DNA from: CAZZCU01 sp964652825
Lineage (GTDB): Bacteria > Bdellovibrionota_B > Oligoflexia > Oligoflexales > CAZZCU01
NCBI GenBank assembly: GCA_964652825.1
Contig: CAZZCU010000020.1
Location: forward strand, 1 to 40,013
DNA length: 40,013 nucleotides
Direction: 5' to 3'
Shown here: positions 15,626 through 23,841 of the stretch, in pieces
Position numbering within the stretch: the stretch's first letter is position 1
Layout of the letters: each line of letters begins with the position of its first letter
The notes under the pieces: model-generated
What the model saw: the letters and a program-made list of their open reading frames with translations, nothing else
Told to the model about the DNA's origin: nothing
Databases searched by the model: none
Translations under genes and position numbers: made by a program

Positions 15626-17716
15626 TTGCTTCAATTGAATGCTACTTATGTTCTTGTTGTTCATCCGGCCGCGTCATTGCGTGGCGGTATGGTTGACGCA
15701 TTGCGTGATCTGGGCTTCAAGAACGTTCGTTCCGTTGAAAACTGCGCCGAAGCGTGGTCAGTGATCGAATCCGAGGGTAATGCTCCGAGTTGGATTATCA
15801 GCGACTTATCGAAGAATTCACGAATTTCCGCCCAGCATATTCTACTCTCCGCTCTTTTGTATGAAGATCTCAACAATTGCATGGTGTCGTTGGTGTTGCC
15901 GCCCGAAGATCAGGTTATTTTACCTGATGCTTTTGCACTAGGATTGCTGTCATATCATGCCGTGCCGACCTCAAAAGGTGATTTTGTCGCAGAGTTGGAA
16001 GCGTTGATGGCGCGTCTAAAGGAGTATGACAACAGTGCGACGTTGGTGGCGGCGCATTATCTTCGCGATTATCTCGCCAAAGCCAAATTATTTGACGATC
16101 TATTGGCGTTGGAAGAAAATTTGATTCGTGCTTTTCCCGAAGAAAAAGGCCTGTTGGTCTGCAAAGCAGAAGCTTTGCTCCTCGTCGGTCGCGCCGAAGA
16201 AGCCGGCAAGTTTGTCGCGCAAGCAAAACTGCTTGGCATCAATGCGACAAAGTCCGGCGAGCAATTGGACGAACTGTTAAAACTGACCGGTGTTGATGTA
16301 CCAGTGAGTTCTTTTGCGGAAGCCTACGGTTTTAAAAAGGCTTTAGTCGTTGATCCTGATGAAATTGTCAGGAGTTCGACGGAACAAACTCTCAAGGATA
16401 TCGGTGTGACGGAGATCGCCTGCTACACCAACGGCGAAGAAGCCTGGCAGTGGTTGGATGCACAGCAGGAACAACCACGCTTAATGATCATTGAGTGGCG
16501 GATTCCTGGCCTTTCCGGTCCGGCTTTGTTACAGCGCATCAAAGTTAAATACGGCTGTTGTCCGCCGGTCCTGGTATATAGCTCGCTGGTAAAAAAGACC
16601 GATAGGGAATTATTGCGCGAGATTGGCGTTAATAACATTATCGAAAAACCGGCGGAAAAAACTGTCTTAACCAGCATGATTATGAATTGCATATCGGCGA
16701 CCGAGCATGGCGTTGCCGCGGAACAGGTTGCGCATGAAATTCGTCATCTTGCCATTGCCGGCCAGATCGACAAAGCCCGTGCACTACGTGATCAGTTTGT
16801 ATCCCGCAAAGATATCACCTCAGCCCAACGACTCTCGGTTGATTGCTTTCTCGCCTTCAAGCAAGGTGAGTATTCATTGGCGCATGATTTTGCGATCGAA
16901 GCGCTGAAAGCGGGTGGCGATAACTTGTTTTTGACCAATCTGTTGGGGAAAATTTTTCTGCAGATGAATCAGCATGAGCAAGCGATCCGTTGCTTCAAGA
17001 AGGCGCATGCTTTCTCGCCCAAAAATATTGAACGCCTGTTGGATTTGGCTGAGGCACAAGCGGGTATCGGTGCGGAAGAAGCGGCGGTCGAGGCGCTTGA
17101 GAAAGCTAAAAACGTCGATACCGAACATCCGGCGGTTGCTCAGACCGAAGCCGTGGTGATGGTGAATTTGGGTAAAACAGATTTTGCGCAAAAATTGCTG
17201 GAGACCATGGGCGATCCCAGTGAAGTGGTCGCAACGTTGAATAACACCGCCGTTGCACGCGCCAAAGCAGGTGATATCGAAGGTAGTTTAAAACTCTACG
17301 AGCAAACGTATGCGTCGCTGCCGGTTACAAAATCAGAACTGCGCGCATTAGTGCTTTACAACCAATCGTTGGCGTTTGTTCGGTACGGAAAAATGACCGA
17401 AGCACTTGCTAAAGCAACCGATGCCAGCTCACAAGGTGGTAAAAGTGCCTTGACGAACAAGCTGGCGACCTTGAAGCGACAGATTTCCGCAGCCATCGCC
17501 AAAGGACGAGTCGTCGCTATTCGCTCGATGCGCAAGCCGATTGAGAAAAAACAAGACGCCACCCGGCTGCCTATCGCGACGTTTCGCCGCATCGGCGACT
17601 ATGGCTGTCACATCGTCTTTCAACCCAAGGCAGTCGCGCAGGCATTGACTAAAAGTGCCTTGAGCGATGTGCCGCGTTTAAAGGTCGACGATACTGCGAC
17701 GAAAAAGGTGAGTTAG
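15626..17716 (+). CDS. Two pseudo-receiver domains plus TPR repeats
   Basis: 696 aa, cytosolic. Residues 6-130 are a degenerate CheY-like receiver lacking the acidic pair (LVVHPAAS). Residues 140-220 are TPR-like. Residues 236-356 are a second receiver with acidic-pocket Asp243/Asp245, Ser319 and Lys341 kept, but Glu290 in place of the phospho-accepting Asp (IIEWRIPGLSG). Residues 365-620 hold several TPR repeats, then a basic C-terminal region. In the family, Asp-to-Glu at this site can mimic phosphorylation; constitutive signalling is inference. The TTG start gives a natural receiver N-terminus, though the ribosome site is weak and another in-frame TTG lies three codons in. No histidine kinase is adjacent. 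Confidence 0.9.
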   Translation: MLQLNATYVLVVHPAASLRGGMVDALRDLGFKNVRSVENCAEAWSVIESEGNAPSWIISDLSKNSRISAQHILLSALLYEDLNNCMVSLVLPPEDQVILPDAFALGLLSYHAVPTSKGDFVAELEALMARLKEYDNSATLVAAHYLRDYLAKAKLFDDLLALEENLIRAFPEEKGLLVCKAEALLLVGRAEEAGKFVAQAKLLGINATKSGEQLDELLKLTGVDVPVSSFAEAYGFKKALVVDPDEIVRSSTEQTLKDIGVTEIACYTNGEEAWQWLDAQQEQPRLMIIEWRIPGLSGPALLQRIKVKYGCCPPVLVYSSLVKKTDRELLREIGVNNIIEKPAEKTVLTSMIMNCISATEHGVAAEQVAHEIRHLAIAGQIDKARALRDQFVSRKDITSAQRLSVDCFLAFKQGEYSLAHDFAIEALKAGGDNLFLTNLLGKIFLQMNQHEQAIRCFKKAHAFSPKNIERLLDLAEAQAGIGAEEAAVEALEKAKNVDTEHPAVAQTEAVVMVNLGKTDFAQKLLETMGDPSEVVATLNNTAVARAKAGDIEGSLKLYEQTYASLPVTKSELRALVLYNQSLAFVRYGKMTEALAKATDASSQGGKSALTNKLATLKRQISAAIAKGRVVAIRSMRKPIEKKQDATRLPIATFRRIGDYGCHIVFQPKAVAQALTKSALSDVPRLKVDDTATKKVS

Positions 17717-17730
17717 TCGCGGACGACAGC

Positions 17731-18369
17731 CTAAAACACGATTTTTAATTCCGGCCACGGTGCTAAGTCGATTGATGCGGTGACGCTGGTATTTTTCAGT
17801 GACTGACGTTTCCAGATGCGATACCAGGTGACGCCGGAAACCAGGTACATGTTGGCGCCAAGAAAATAAAAGATGTTTTTTAACTGTGTTTCATCGGCCT
17901 GGCTGCGAATGCCGTTGTAAAGATAGAGTGAGCCCAGAATTGCCGAGGATGTCGCCAGCGTCAACTGCGAGGAGTGTTGACGTTGGTTATGAATTTCAGT
18001 GATTTGCCTACGTAAGCGTTCGGTCTCAATACTGTCGCGACCACGAATATCATTGTCGATGGCCAGAAGCAGGCTGGGATCGTTGAGAGCAAACAGTGCT
18101 CGACACAGGACTACCACACCAGACGTTTGAATAGAGCCGTATGCAAGTTTTACCAACAAACCACGATCATCGTTGTAGTAGCCATACAGACCGATCATAG
18201 TTGCGGCGGTTCCCCCGACGATTTGCTCAAATGCTCGTTCCTGGCTTCGGTTGTCGCGTTCTTGAGCCATAATGTCATCATAAGACAAGGATTGGCTTTG
18301 GCCGGTGACAGACCATCCCAGGCCAAGAACAATTAATACTAAACTATAAAAAGTAGCTGCCGTGGACAT
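17731..18369 (-). CDS. Membrane protein, last gene of the envelope cluster
   Basis: 212 aa, not recognised. N-terminal hydrophobic segment (8-23), probably a signal peptide ending before a Gln/Ser-rich stretch. Four further hydrophobic stretches (about 47-65, 74-94, 136-153, 162-182) may be TM helices, with a charged Arg/Glu/Gln helix between the second and third. The ATG lies 26 bases inside the end of the upstream gene, implying translational coupling. Only 14 bases separate its stop from the convergent pseudo-receiver gene. Confidence 0.75.
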   Translation of the reverse strand: MSTAATFYSLVLIVLGLGWSVTGQSQSLSYDDIMAQERDNRSQERAFEQIVGGTAATMIGLYGYYNDDRGLLVKLAYGSIQTSGVVVLCRALFALNDPSLLLAIDNDIRGRDSIETERLRRQITEIHNQRQHSSQLTLATSSAILGSLYLYNGIRSQADETQLKNIFYFLGANMYLVSGVTWYRIWKRQSLKNTSVTASIDLAPWPELKIVF

Positions 18370-19438
18370 AAGTGTGTCGCTCGCGTTTTAATTGTAGGGA
18401 ATTGTCCTGTTTTTCATCAGTATATTGGATGCCAAGCAAAAATAAGTCTGATTTAAAAGCAAAGCCGAAAGATCGCATGGCTGGCGAAAAACTAAAATAA
18501 GAGCGCAGAGTGCCAATCTCATATAACATGCCTGCCGCGGTCTCTAGTTCTCGATACTCGCTAAGATACCCACCAAACGGCAAGACGACGCCAAAGAAAA
18601 AGCGACCAAAACTTAAATCCATATGGTAGCCGCCACGAATCGCCGTATACAAAAGTTGATTGCGTTCAATGTCGACGGCGCGTAATTCACAGGCGGCGCA
18701 TGGATAATGGATGCCGAGATTATAGGCGGCGACACCAAAATCAATGGCATGATTTTTCGTCAGTTCAAACTGCGCAGTTGAGCCGACATCCCCGGTAAGA
18801 AGGTTTTTGTTTTCGATTTTTAGCTCATCGATCAATGGCGTTACCGCGGCTGTTAATAAATCAAGTGAGGTGAATAATTGTTGGCGTTGGGAGTAAGCGA
18901 GCGAACCAAAATAAAAGATCTTTGTTTTTGGTAGTGGCAGCTCACTATAGTCGCTTAGCGTGTAACGATAGACGCTTTGGCGGATCGCGGCGATGTTGAT
19001 TTCCGGCAGACTCGGATTAGTGAGTTTAGCGGCACCCATAACATGATGCGGAACAAAATCAAGAGTATGAATGCCGTAGTTGGCGCGTATACGTAAAATA
19101 GCAGATGCAGATTGAAAGCTATCATCGCGAAAAATTTTATCCAAGCCATCGCGATCGATGCGTCGATCAAGAAAATCACTGACGATTTGATAGCCGCGTT
19201 CGTTGGCTTTAAAACTGCCATCTGCTTGTAGGGAGCCGCCGATGGAAGGAGTGGCGGCGGTCCCAAGGCAAACACCGCGACCGTCGGTCACCGAAAAATT
19301 TTGACAAATTCGTTGTGATTGAATGCCGTCAATGGAATCCTGGTCATTGATAAGGTGACGAACATCAGCGCCGAAAGCCCCGCTGATCATTAGTAGGCTA
19401 ATCACTAGCCCCACGATAAGTTGCGGTAGGCTATGCAT
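18344..19438 (-). CDS. Putative outer membrane beta-barrel protein
   Basis: 364 aa, not recognised. Signal peptide (hydrophobic 8-22, cut near FGA|DV). The C-terminal half alternates polar and aromatic residues in strands and turns typical of outer membrane barrels (about 220-364) and ends Tyr-Phe-Leu. A C-x2-C pair sits in a loop near residue 250. GAGG lies five bases before the ATG, and the gene begins six bases after the TPR-like lipoprotein ends. A barrel is inferred from composition, not from a family match. Confidence 0.75.
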   Translation of the reverse strand: MHSLPQLIVGLVISLLMISGAFGADVRHLINDQDSIDGIQSQRICQNFSVTDGRGVCLGTAATPSIGGSLQADGSFKANERGYQIVSDFLDRRIDRDGLDKIFRDDSFQSASAILRIRANYGIHTLDFVPHHVMGAAKLTNPSLPEINIAAIRQSVYRYTLSDYSELPLPKTKIFYFGSLAYSQRQQLFTSLDLLTAAVTPLIDELKIENKNLLTGDVGSTAQFELTKNHAIDFGVAAYNLGIHYPCAACELRAVDIERNQLLYTAIRGGYHMDLSFGRFFFGVVLPFGGYLSEYRELETAAGMLYEIGTLRSYFSFSPAMRSFGFAFKSDLFLLGIQYTDEKQDNSLQLKRERHTYVHGSYFL

Positions 19439-19444
19439 TTACCC

Positions 19445-20380
19445 TCACTGATCGCTGTTACATTGATTGGTCATCAAAAAACGATGGGCAAAATCAGTGG
19501 TTCGCAAGATGTTGTAGTTAAAGCCGATGAATTCATGGAGGCTATTCACTTGTTCACGAATTCTACGTACGGTCTCCGATACCTTGCCCTCGGCGCTGGT
19601 AACGGAACGATCAAGACTACTGACAGCGTCATTAAGATAAAACGATATCGAATCAAAGTTTAATAAAGCATTGTTAACATCAAGTGCACAAAGAAATGTT
19701 TTTGTATCGCCTTCTTCTAGAGTGGTGAGCGACGGAAAACTGTCGCGCATGAAATTGAGATATTGCACCAGGCTGAGAACCGCGCGGTAAATTTGCGCGC
19801 GTTCGTAGTTGATATCTTCTTCGGGTACGGTGCCCAAAATGACAATGGCTTGAATAAGTTTTGGGCGATCAATCAGTGCGATGTGAGGTAAACGAAAGGC
19901 GAGGGTAAAAGCCGTCAAAAAATTGGTCAGGTGATGAATCATCAGTTTTTCAAATTTGGCGATCTCATTATCGTTCTTGATCTCTTCAGAATTATCACGA
20001 AGGGACGCGGCGGATGCGGTCGCGCTCAAGTTGTGGCGTTTAGCTTTTAGGTCCTGTTTGGTATCCACTTGTTTATTGATATAGGGCCCAAGCACATCAT
20101 AGGCATGGTAGGTATTTAAACCAGCAGCGCCGGCGTAAGCGCTCGCTAGCTGCACTTGTAAACCATAATCAAGTGAATCAGCATTGATCATGTCGGTCAG
20201 AATTGAGATAGCGGCTTCGTAGTCGCGCGTATTTAGAAAATAAGCTACTCGTTCGCGGTCGGTTAGTTTGCTGTCTTGGCGATCGCACGCCGTGAAACCA
20301 TTAATAGACACAACACTGATGCTGAGCAGTATCGTGATGCGACGAAGATGGGAATAAATGCCATTATTAACATACAACAT
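19445..20380 (-). CDS. Helical TPR-like lipoprotein
   Basis: 311 aa, not recognised. Lipoprotein signal peptide with lipobox FTAC (Cys32) after a basic N-terminus (a nearer start would need a non-ATG codon). Residues 40-95 look like a TPR or tandem helix pair (RDYEAAISILTDMI...QLASAYAGAAG). The rest is alpha-helical with Leu/Ile-rich helices. AGGGAG lies nine bases before the ATG. The gene starts five bases after the previous stop and ends six bases before the barrel-like gene, so it is firmly in the four-gene unit. Confidence 0.78.
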   Translation of the reverse strand: MLYVNNGIYSHLRRITILLSISVVSINGFTACDRQDSKLTDRERVAYFLNTRDYEAAISILTDMINADSLDYGLQVQLASAYAGAAGLNTYHAYDVLGPYINKQVDTKQDLKAKRHNLSATASAASLRDNSEEIKNDNEIAKFEKLMIHHLTNFLTAFTLAFRLPHIALIDRPKLIQAIVILGTVPEEDINYERAQIYRAVLSLVQYLNFMRDSFPSLTTLEEGDTKTFLCALDVNNALLNFDSISFYLNDAVSSLDRSVTSAEGKVSETVRRIREQVNSLHEFIGFNYNILRTTDFAHRFLMTNQCNSDQ

Positions 20381-20385
20381 GGCTT

Positions 20386-21348
20386 CTACTCCCTGGTCGT
20401 GACGACGTTCTCATTTTCACGTTCGTTAGCGCATGGCGTCAGTTGACTGACGTCTTGACAGGCGACGAGAATATCTTTCAGATAATAAAAGCGACCTTCA
20501 ATGGCGGGCGGTGTATTCAAGGTACAAGTCAGTTTGTCATTCTTATCGTACAAGCACATCTTGGTTTCAGCGATATTCAAATGATTATTACTATCAATTT
20601 TGGCATCCAAAACTTGGATGAAAAGACGTCCCAAGTCACCTAGCGGCCGATTGAGTTGATTGGCGCGGATGTAACGCGTATCGCCACCAATGACCAAATC
20701 GAAGCGACCTGGTGGTGTCGTGCTGCGCAAGATATCACTTAACGAGGTTGGTTGACCGCGGCGAATATCGTTATGCAGGATCTCAATTTCTTCCAGATGC
20801 AGACTGACTTGTTGACGACCATCAAGCAGGATTTTGGACGACGAGAGAATATAGGGATATGATGTGCCGTTTTTGTCAGTCAGCTCCAGCTGTGCTGTGT
20901 TCTTGGTGGTTGGCTCGGCTCCGAGCGGCAAATGAGACGTTCGATCAGGAGAGTCCAGACTGATTGCGACATCGCGTGGAAAAACGCCAAGGTGAGAAAA
21001 TTGATGCGGATATTTTTCCGTGACAATGCTTTTAGCTGTTAATTTATCCTCGACGCTGGAAGCAAAGAATGGTCCCATCTCCTCCAGCGACCTGCGCGCG
21101 ACGGTGATAGCGCTGAGATCACTAAGATCGGCGGTGACATCAGGAGCAGTGATTTTCAGCATCGACCGTTCCACTAATTCCGCCGCGTCCAGAGCCTCAC
21201 GTACATGCATGATTTCATTGAAAGCAGCGCTGCGTCGTATCTCCATATTTGGGTCGACCCCAGGTTTTGGCACCGAGGTTGGTACCAGATAACCACATGA
21301 ATTAATTACTAAACATAGAATAACGAGATATAAAAGCTTCGGTTGCAT
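20386..21348 (-). CDS. Lipoprotein, first gene of the four-gene envelope cluster
   Basis: 320 aa, not recognised. Lipobox INSC (Cys18). Residues 35-75 are helical; the remainder is mixed alpha/beta, with no motif I can name. A GGAG site lies about ten bases before the ATG, and a TTGACA-containing promoter lies just upstream. As the promoter-proximal gene of a unit with a TPR lipoprotein, a barrel-like protein and a small membrane protein, it is probably part of an envelope-spanning assembly; that is inference from gene order. Confidence 0.78.
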   Translation of the reverse strand: MQPKLLYLVILCLVINSCGYLVPTSVPKPGVDPNMEIRRSAAFNEIMHVREALDAAELVERSMLKITAPDVTADLSDLSAITVARRSLEEMGPFFASSVEDKLTAKSIVTEKYPHQFSHLGVFPRDVAISLDSPDRTSHLPLGAEPTTKNTAQLELTDKNGTSYPYILSSSKILLDGRQQVSLHLEEIEILHNDIRRGQPTSLSDILRSTTPPGRFDLVIGGDTRYIRANQLNRPLGDLGRLFIQVLDAKIDSNNHLNIAETKMCLYDKNDKLTCTLNTPPAIEGRFYYLKDILVACQDVSQLTPCANERENENVVTTRE

Positions 21349-21376
21349 GCTAAGGCTCCAGTAAATTTTAGAGAAG

Positions 21377-21425
21377 CGTATATTAATGATTTTATTAAAA
21401 TTGTCAAATTATTTATATAAATAAT
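21377..21425 (-). promoter_or_regulatory. Promoter of the envelope cluster with abutting 18-bp palindrome
   Basis: On the minus strand TTGACA (21402-21407) is perfect. -10 candidates are AATATA (21379-21384, 17-bp spacer) or TATACG (21377-21382, 19-bp spacer). Immediately upstream of the -35 lies a perfect palindrome of nine-base arms, ATTATTTAT/ATAAATAAT (21408-21425), which could be an operator or an AT-rich UP element. The leader to the ATG at 21348 would be about 20 bases. Confidence 0.5.
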
Positions 21426-21469
21426 GGGCATATATTAATGTTTATAAAGATTTTAAGGTTTAGCTTCTG

Positions 21470-22099
21470 TCACCGTGGCTCGTTATACCAGCCATCAGCA
21501 ACGCGGCGCTCATGGATCAAATACCAGGCCTCGCCGGCAAACAGTTTGCCGAATTCTTTAAATTCCGCATCATCCATATCGCCTTCGGCTTTGATCACGA
21601 TGTTTAGCTGCTCGCACTGCTTGGCGGCTTCGCTAATTTGGGCTTTCTCGGTTTTGGCGGCGGCGAACGTCTCGAAGAAAATCACGCCATATTTCTTAAG
21701 AGTATGTTTTTCGACAATCGCAGGATCAAAGTTATCACGAGGTTTTTGCGGCGTAGTGGTCCGCCCTTTGTGATGTTGATGCTGGGGGCGTCGGCCGTCG
21801 CGGCGGTTTTGTCCTCGGCCTTGGTTTGATCCCGAGCCGGATCGCTGTCCGTGTGGACGGCGATTGTCGCGGCCACTGCCGCTTTGTTGATCGCGATTGC
21901 CTGGTTGGGTCTGAGTGCGTTGATCGGATTGCGGGCGTTGTTGCTGATCGGTATTACCGCCGTTGCCAGCACTACCACCGCCGCCTCCACGTCGACCGCG
22001 ATGCCGGCGACCTCCACGCCGATTGCCGCGTCCCTCATTAGGACGTTGACCGCCGCCACCGCTGTTATTGTTGTTTGTATTATTATTGCCTTGCTGCAC
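21470..22099 (-). CDS. RGG/Asn/Gln-rich protein with conserved-looking C-terminal domain
   Basis: 209 aa. Residues 1-125 are low-complexity Gly, Arg, Asn and Gln with several RGG/RGR boxes, typical of disordered RNA-binding tails. Residues 125-209 look globular (two helices and aromatic-rich strands), with no recognised family. GTG start with GGGAG about eight bases upstream, placed inside the end of pfp; the stop of pfp lies two bases before this start, so translation is probably coupled. RNA binding or condensate formation is inferred from composition. Position after glyQS and pfp suggests expression with growth genes. Confidence 0.8.
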   Translation of the reverse strand: MQQGNNNTNNNNSGGGGQRPNEGRGNRRGGRRHRGRRGGGGGSAGNGGNTDQQQRPQSDQRTQTQPGNRDQQSGSGRDNRRPHGQRSGSGSNQGRGQNRRDGRRPQHQHHKGRTTTPQKPRDNFDPAIVEKHTLKKYGVIFFETFAAAKTEKAQISEAAKQCEQLNIVIKAEGDMDDAEFKEFGKLFAGEAWYLIHERRVADGWYNEPR

Positions 22100-22101
22100 G
22101 A

Positions 22102-23817
22102 CTAAAACTCCCGCGGCTCACTCAACGCTCCCAATTGCAAAGTCACTGGTATGCGTTCGGTTAACGATGGTGGGCCAAAATACTGTATCGGTCCCGTGAA
22201 GCGAAAGCAATCACGCTTCGCCCACTCGGGACGTGCGCGCACGAATTCAGCAAACGCCGCACTATATAAATCGACCAGTGCTTTACGCAAAACTGGTTTC
22301 TCTTTGCCGTTGCGTGGCTCCAGATGCATCATACTGACGATAGGGATACCGGATGCCTGCCACTGGTCGCGTTCTTTGGCGAGATTTTGCACGACAGCCA
22401 TGTAGCCGCTGACACGTTGCGTGATGAGCGCGACCGCCGTGCGTCCCAAGGCATAAGCATAATCGGCATCAAAGTTGGTTGGCGCCGCACATCGGCCTTC
22501 GTAGCCGAGAAAATGCCGTTGATAACCAAAATTACCTTTGTACTTACCCTCGGCTTTCATTTCGCCAAGATATGTCTCTAGCAATTCAATCAGCAGCTTT
22601 TCGGTTTCGATCAGCGAGACGACGACGTTGCCGTGCGGATCGCGCTCCATCAATAATTGCCGCTGAATATCCAGGGGTAAAGACGCCAATGTATAAGAGC
22701 TGTCTTTGCTCAACTTTTGATTCAGATACTCAATCTGTGCGGTAAAACCATGCAACGTGTCCAGATAAGCACGATGCTCCGCGAGAATGCTATTGAGTTC
22801 ATTGATAAGCGCGCGCATTTCCGGAATAAACTCAATCAGACCCTCTGGCACCAGGATAACGCCGTGGTGGATGCCATCATTGGCGCGTTCGACAATGGTG
22901 TGAGCCAGGCTTTGAACGATTTCGCGTAGTGTTTGACCATGCAACGCTGCTTCTTCGGCGATCAATGCCGTGGTTGGTTGCGTTTGCAATGCTGCTTCGA
23001 GGGTAATATGGCTGGCCGCTCGCCCCATGAGGCGCACGAAGTGATAGTACTTGCCAGCACTGACCGCATCGCGCGCGATATGACTGATCAACTCGCTGTA
23101 AACGCGAACCGCCGTATCAAAACCAAAAGATACTTCGACGTACTCATTGCGCAAATCGCCATCGATGGTTTTAGGGACACCGACGACGATGCAACGAGCT
23201 TGTTTTGCCGCCAGATGCTCGGCCAATAACGCGACATTGGTGTTGGAGTCGTCACCACCGATAACGACCAAAGCATCGAGTTCGCGGGCTTCAAGGACTT
23301 GCGCGCAACGCTCAAGATCAGCGGCGCTTTCGATTTTGCTGCGACCGGTGCCGATCATATGAAAGCCACCGCTATTGCGAAACACATTGATGACGTCTTC
23401 GTCCAAATGGCGATACTCATTGCGCAAGATGCCACCAGGACCGCCGATAAAGCCGAGGAGTTTGATATTAGGGGCCAGTGAACGCAGGCCATCATACAAG
23501 CCGCAAATAACATTATGCCCGCCAGGTGCGGGGCCGCCTGAAAGCACCACGCCGACACATCCGGGCGTTTCGGTAGCGGCCGCGGCGGCGTTCTCGACTT
23601 TGGTGAAATGCAGATTTGCACGCTCGCTGGTATGCGGAAAAAGTTGTTTCAGCAACGCGATATCCTGGTCACGAGCTTGCGGCTGCGGAATTTTACCGCT
23701 GCTGATTCGCAGCCGCGACAGATCAGCCAATGCCTCCGGAAAACGCGGCGAGTAATGGTTGCGTTCGCGCTGAAACTCCGTCCATTGTTTACTGTCTTCA
23801 AGCTCAAAAGATCGCAT
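22102..23817 (-). CDS. pfp: Pyrophosphate-dependent 6-phosphofructokinase (long type)
   Basis: 571 aa, the size of the plant-beta/spirochaete/chlamydia type. Interconverts fructose-6-phosphate and fructose-1,6-bisphosphate with PPi. The N-terminal phosphate-binding loop is LSGGPAPGGHN (92-102). GGDDSNTN (187-194) has Asp190 where ATP enzymes have Gly, and PKTIDGD (215-221) has Lys216 where ATP enzymes have Gly; both substitutions specify PPi. MGRAASHITLE is the sugar-phosphate-binding segment. GAGG precedes the ATG by about five bases. It follows glyQS by 24 bases. No ATP-type pfkA is seen here; reversible glycolysis/gluconeogenesis is implied. Confidence 0.95.
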   Translation of the reverse strand: MRSFELEDSKQWTEFQRERNHYSPRFPEALADLSRLRISSGKIPQPQARDQDIALLKQLFPHTSERANLHFTKVENAAAAATETPGCVGVVLSGGPAPGGHNVICGLYDGLRSLAPNIKLLGFIGGPGGILRNEYRHLDEDVINVFRNSGGFHMIGTGRSKIESAADLERCAQVLEARELDALVVIGGDDSNTNVALLAEHLAAKQARCIVVGVPKTIDGDLRNEYVEVSFGFDTAVRVYSELISHIARDAVSAGKYYHFVRLMGRAASHITLEAALQTQPTTALIAEEAALHGQTLREIVQSLAHTIVERANDGIHHGVILVPEGLIEFIPEMRALINELNSILAEHRAYLDTLHGFTAQIEYLNQKLSKDSSYTLASLPLDIQRQLLMERDPHGNVVVSLIETEKLLIELLETYLGEMKAEGKYKGNFGYQRHFLGYEGRCAAPTNFDADYAYALGRTAVALITQRVSGYMAVVQNLAKERDQWQASGIPIVSMMHLEPRNGKEKPVLRKALVDLYSAAFAEFVRARPEWAKRDCFRFTGPIQYFGPPSLTERIPVTLQLGALSEPREF

Positions 23818-23841
23818 GCCTGCCTCGGTTGCTTGCTTGTC

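Noticed and set aside
21470..22105. Plus-strand Ala/Thr/Val-rich frames opposite the RGG protein
   Set aside because: Low-complexity antisense of Gly/Arg codons; no start context and no independent support.
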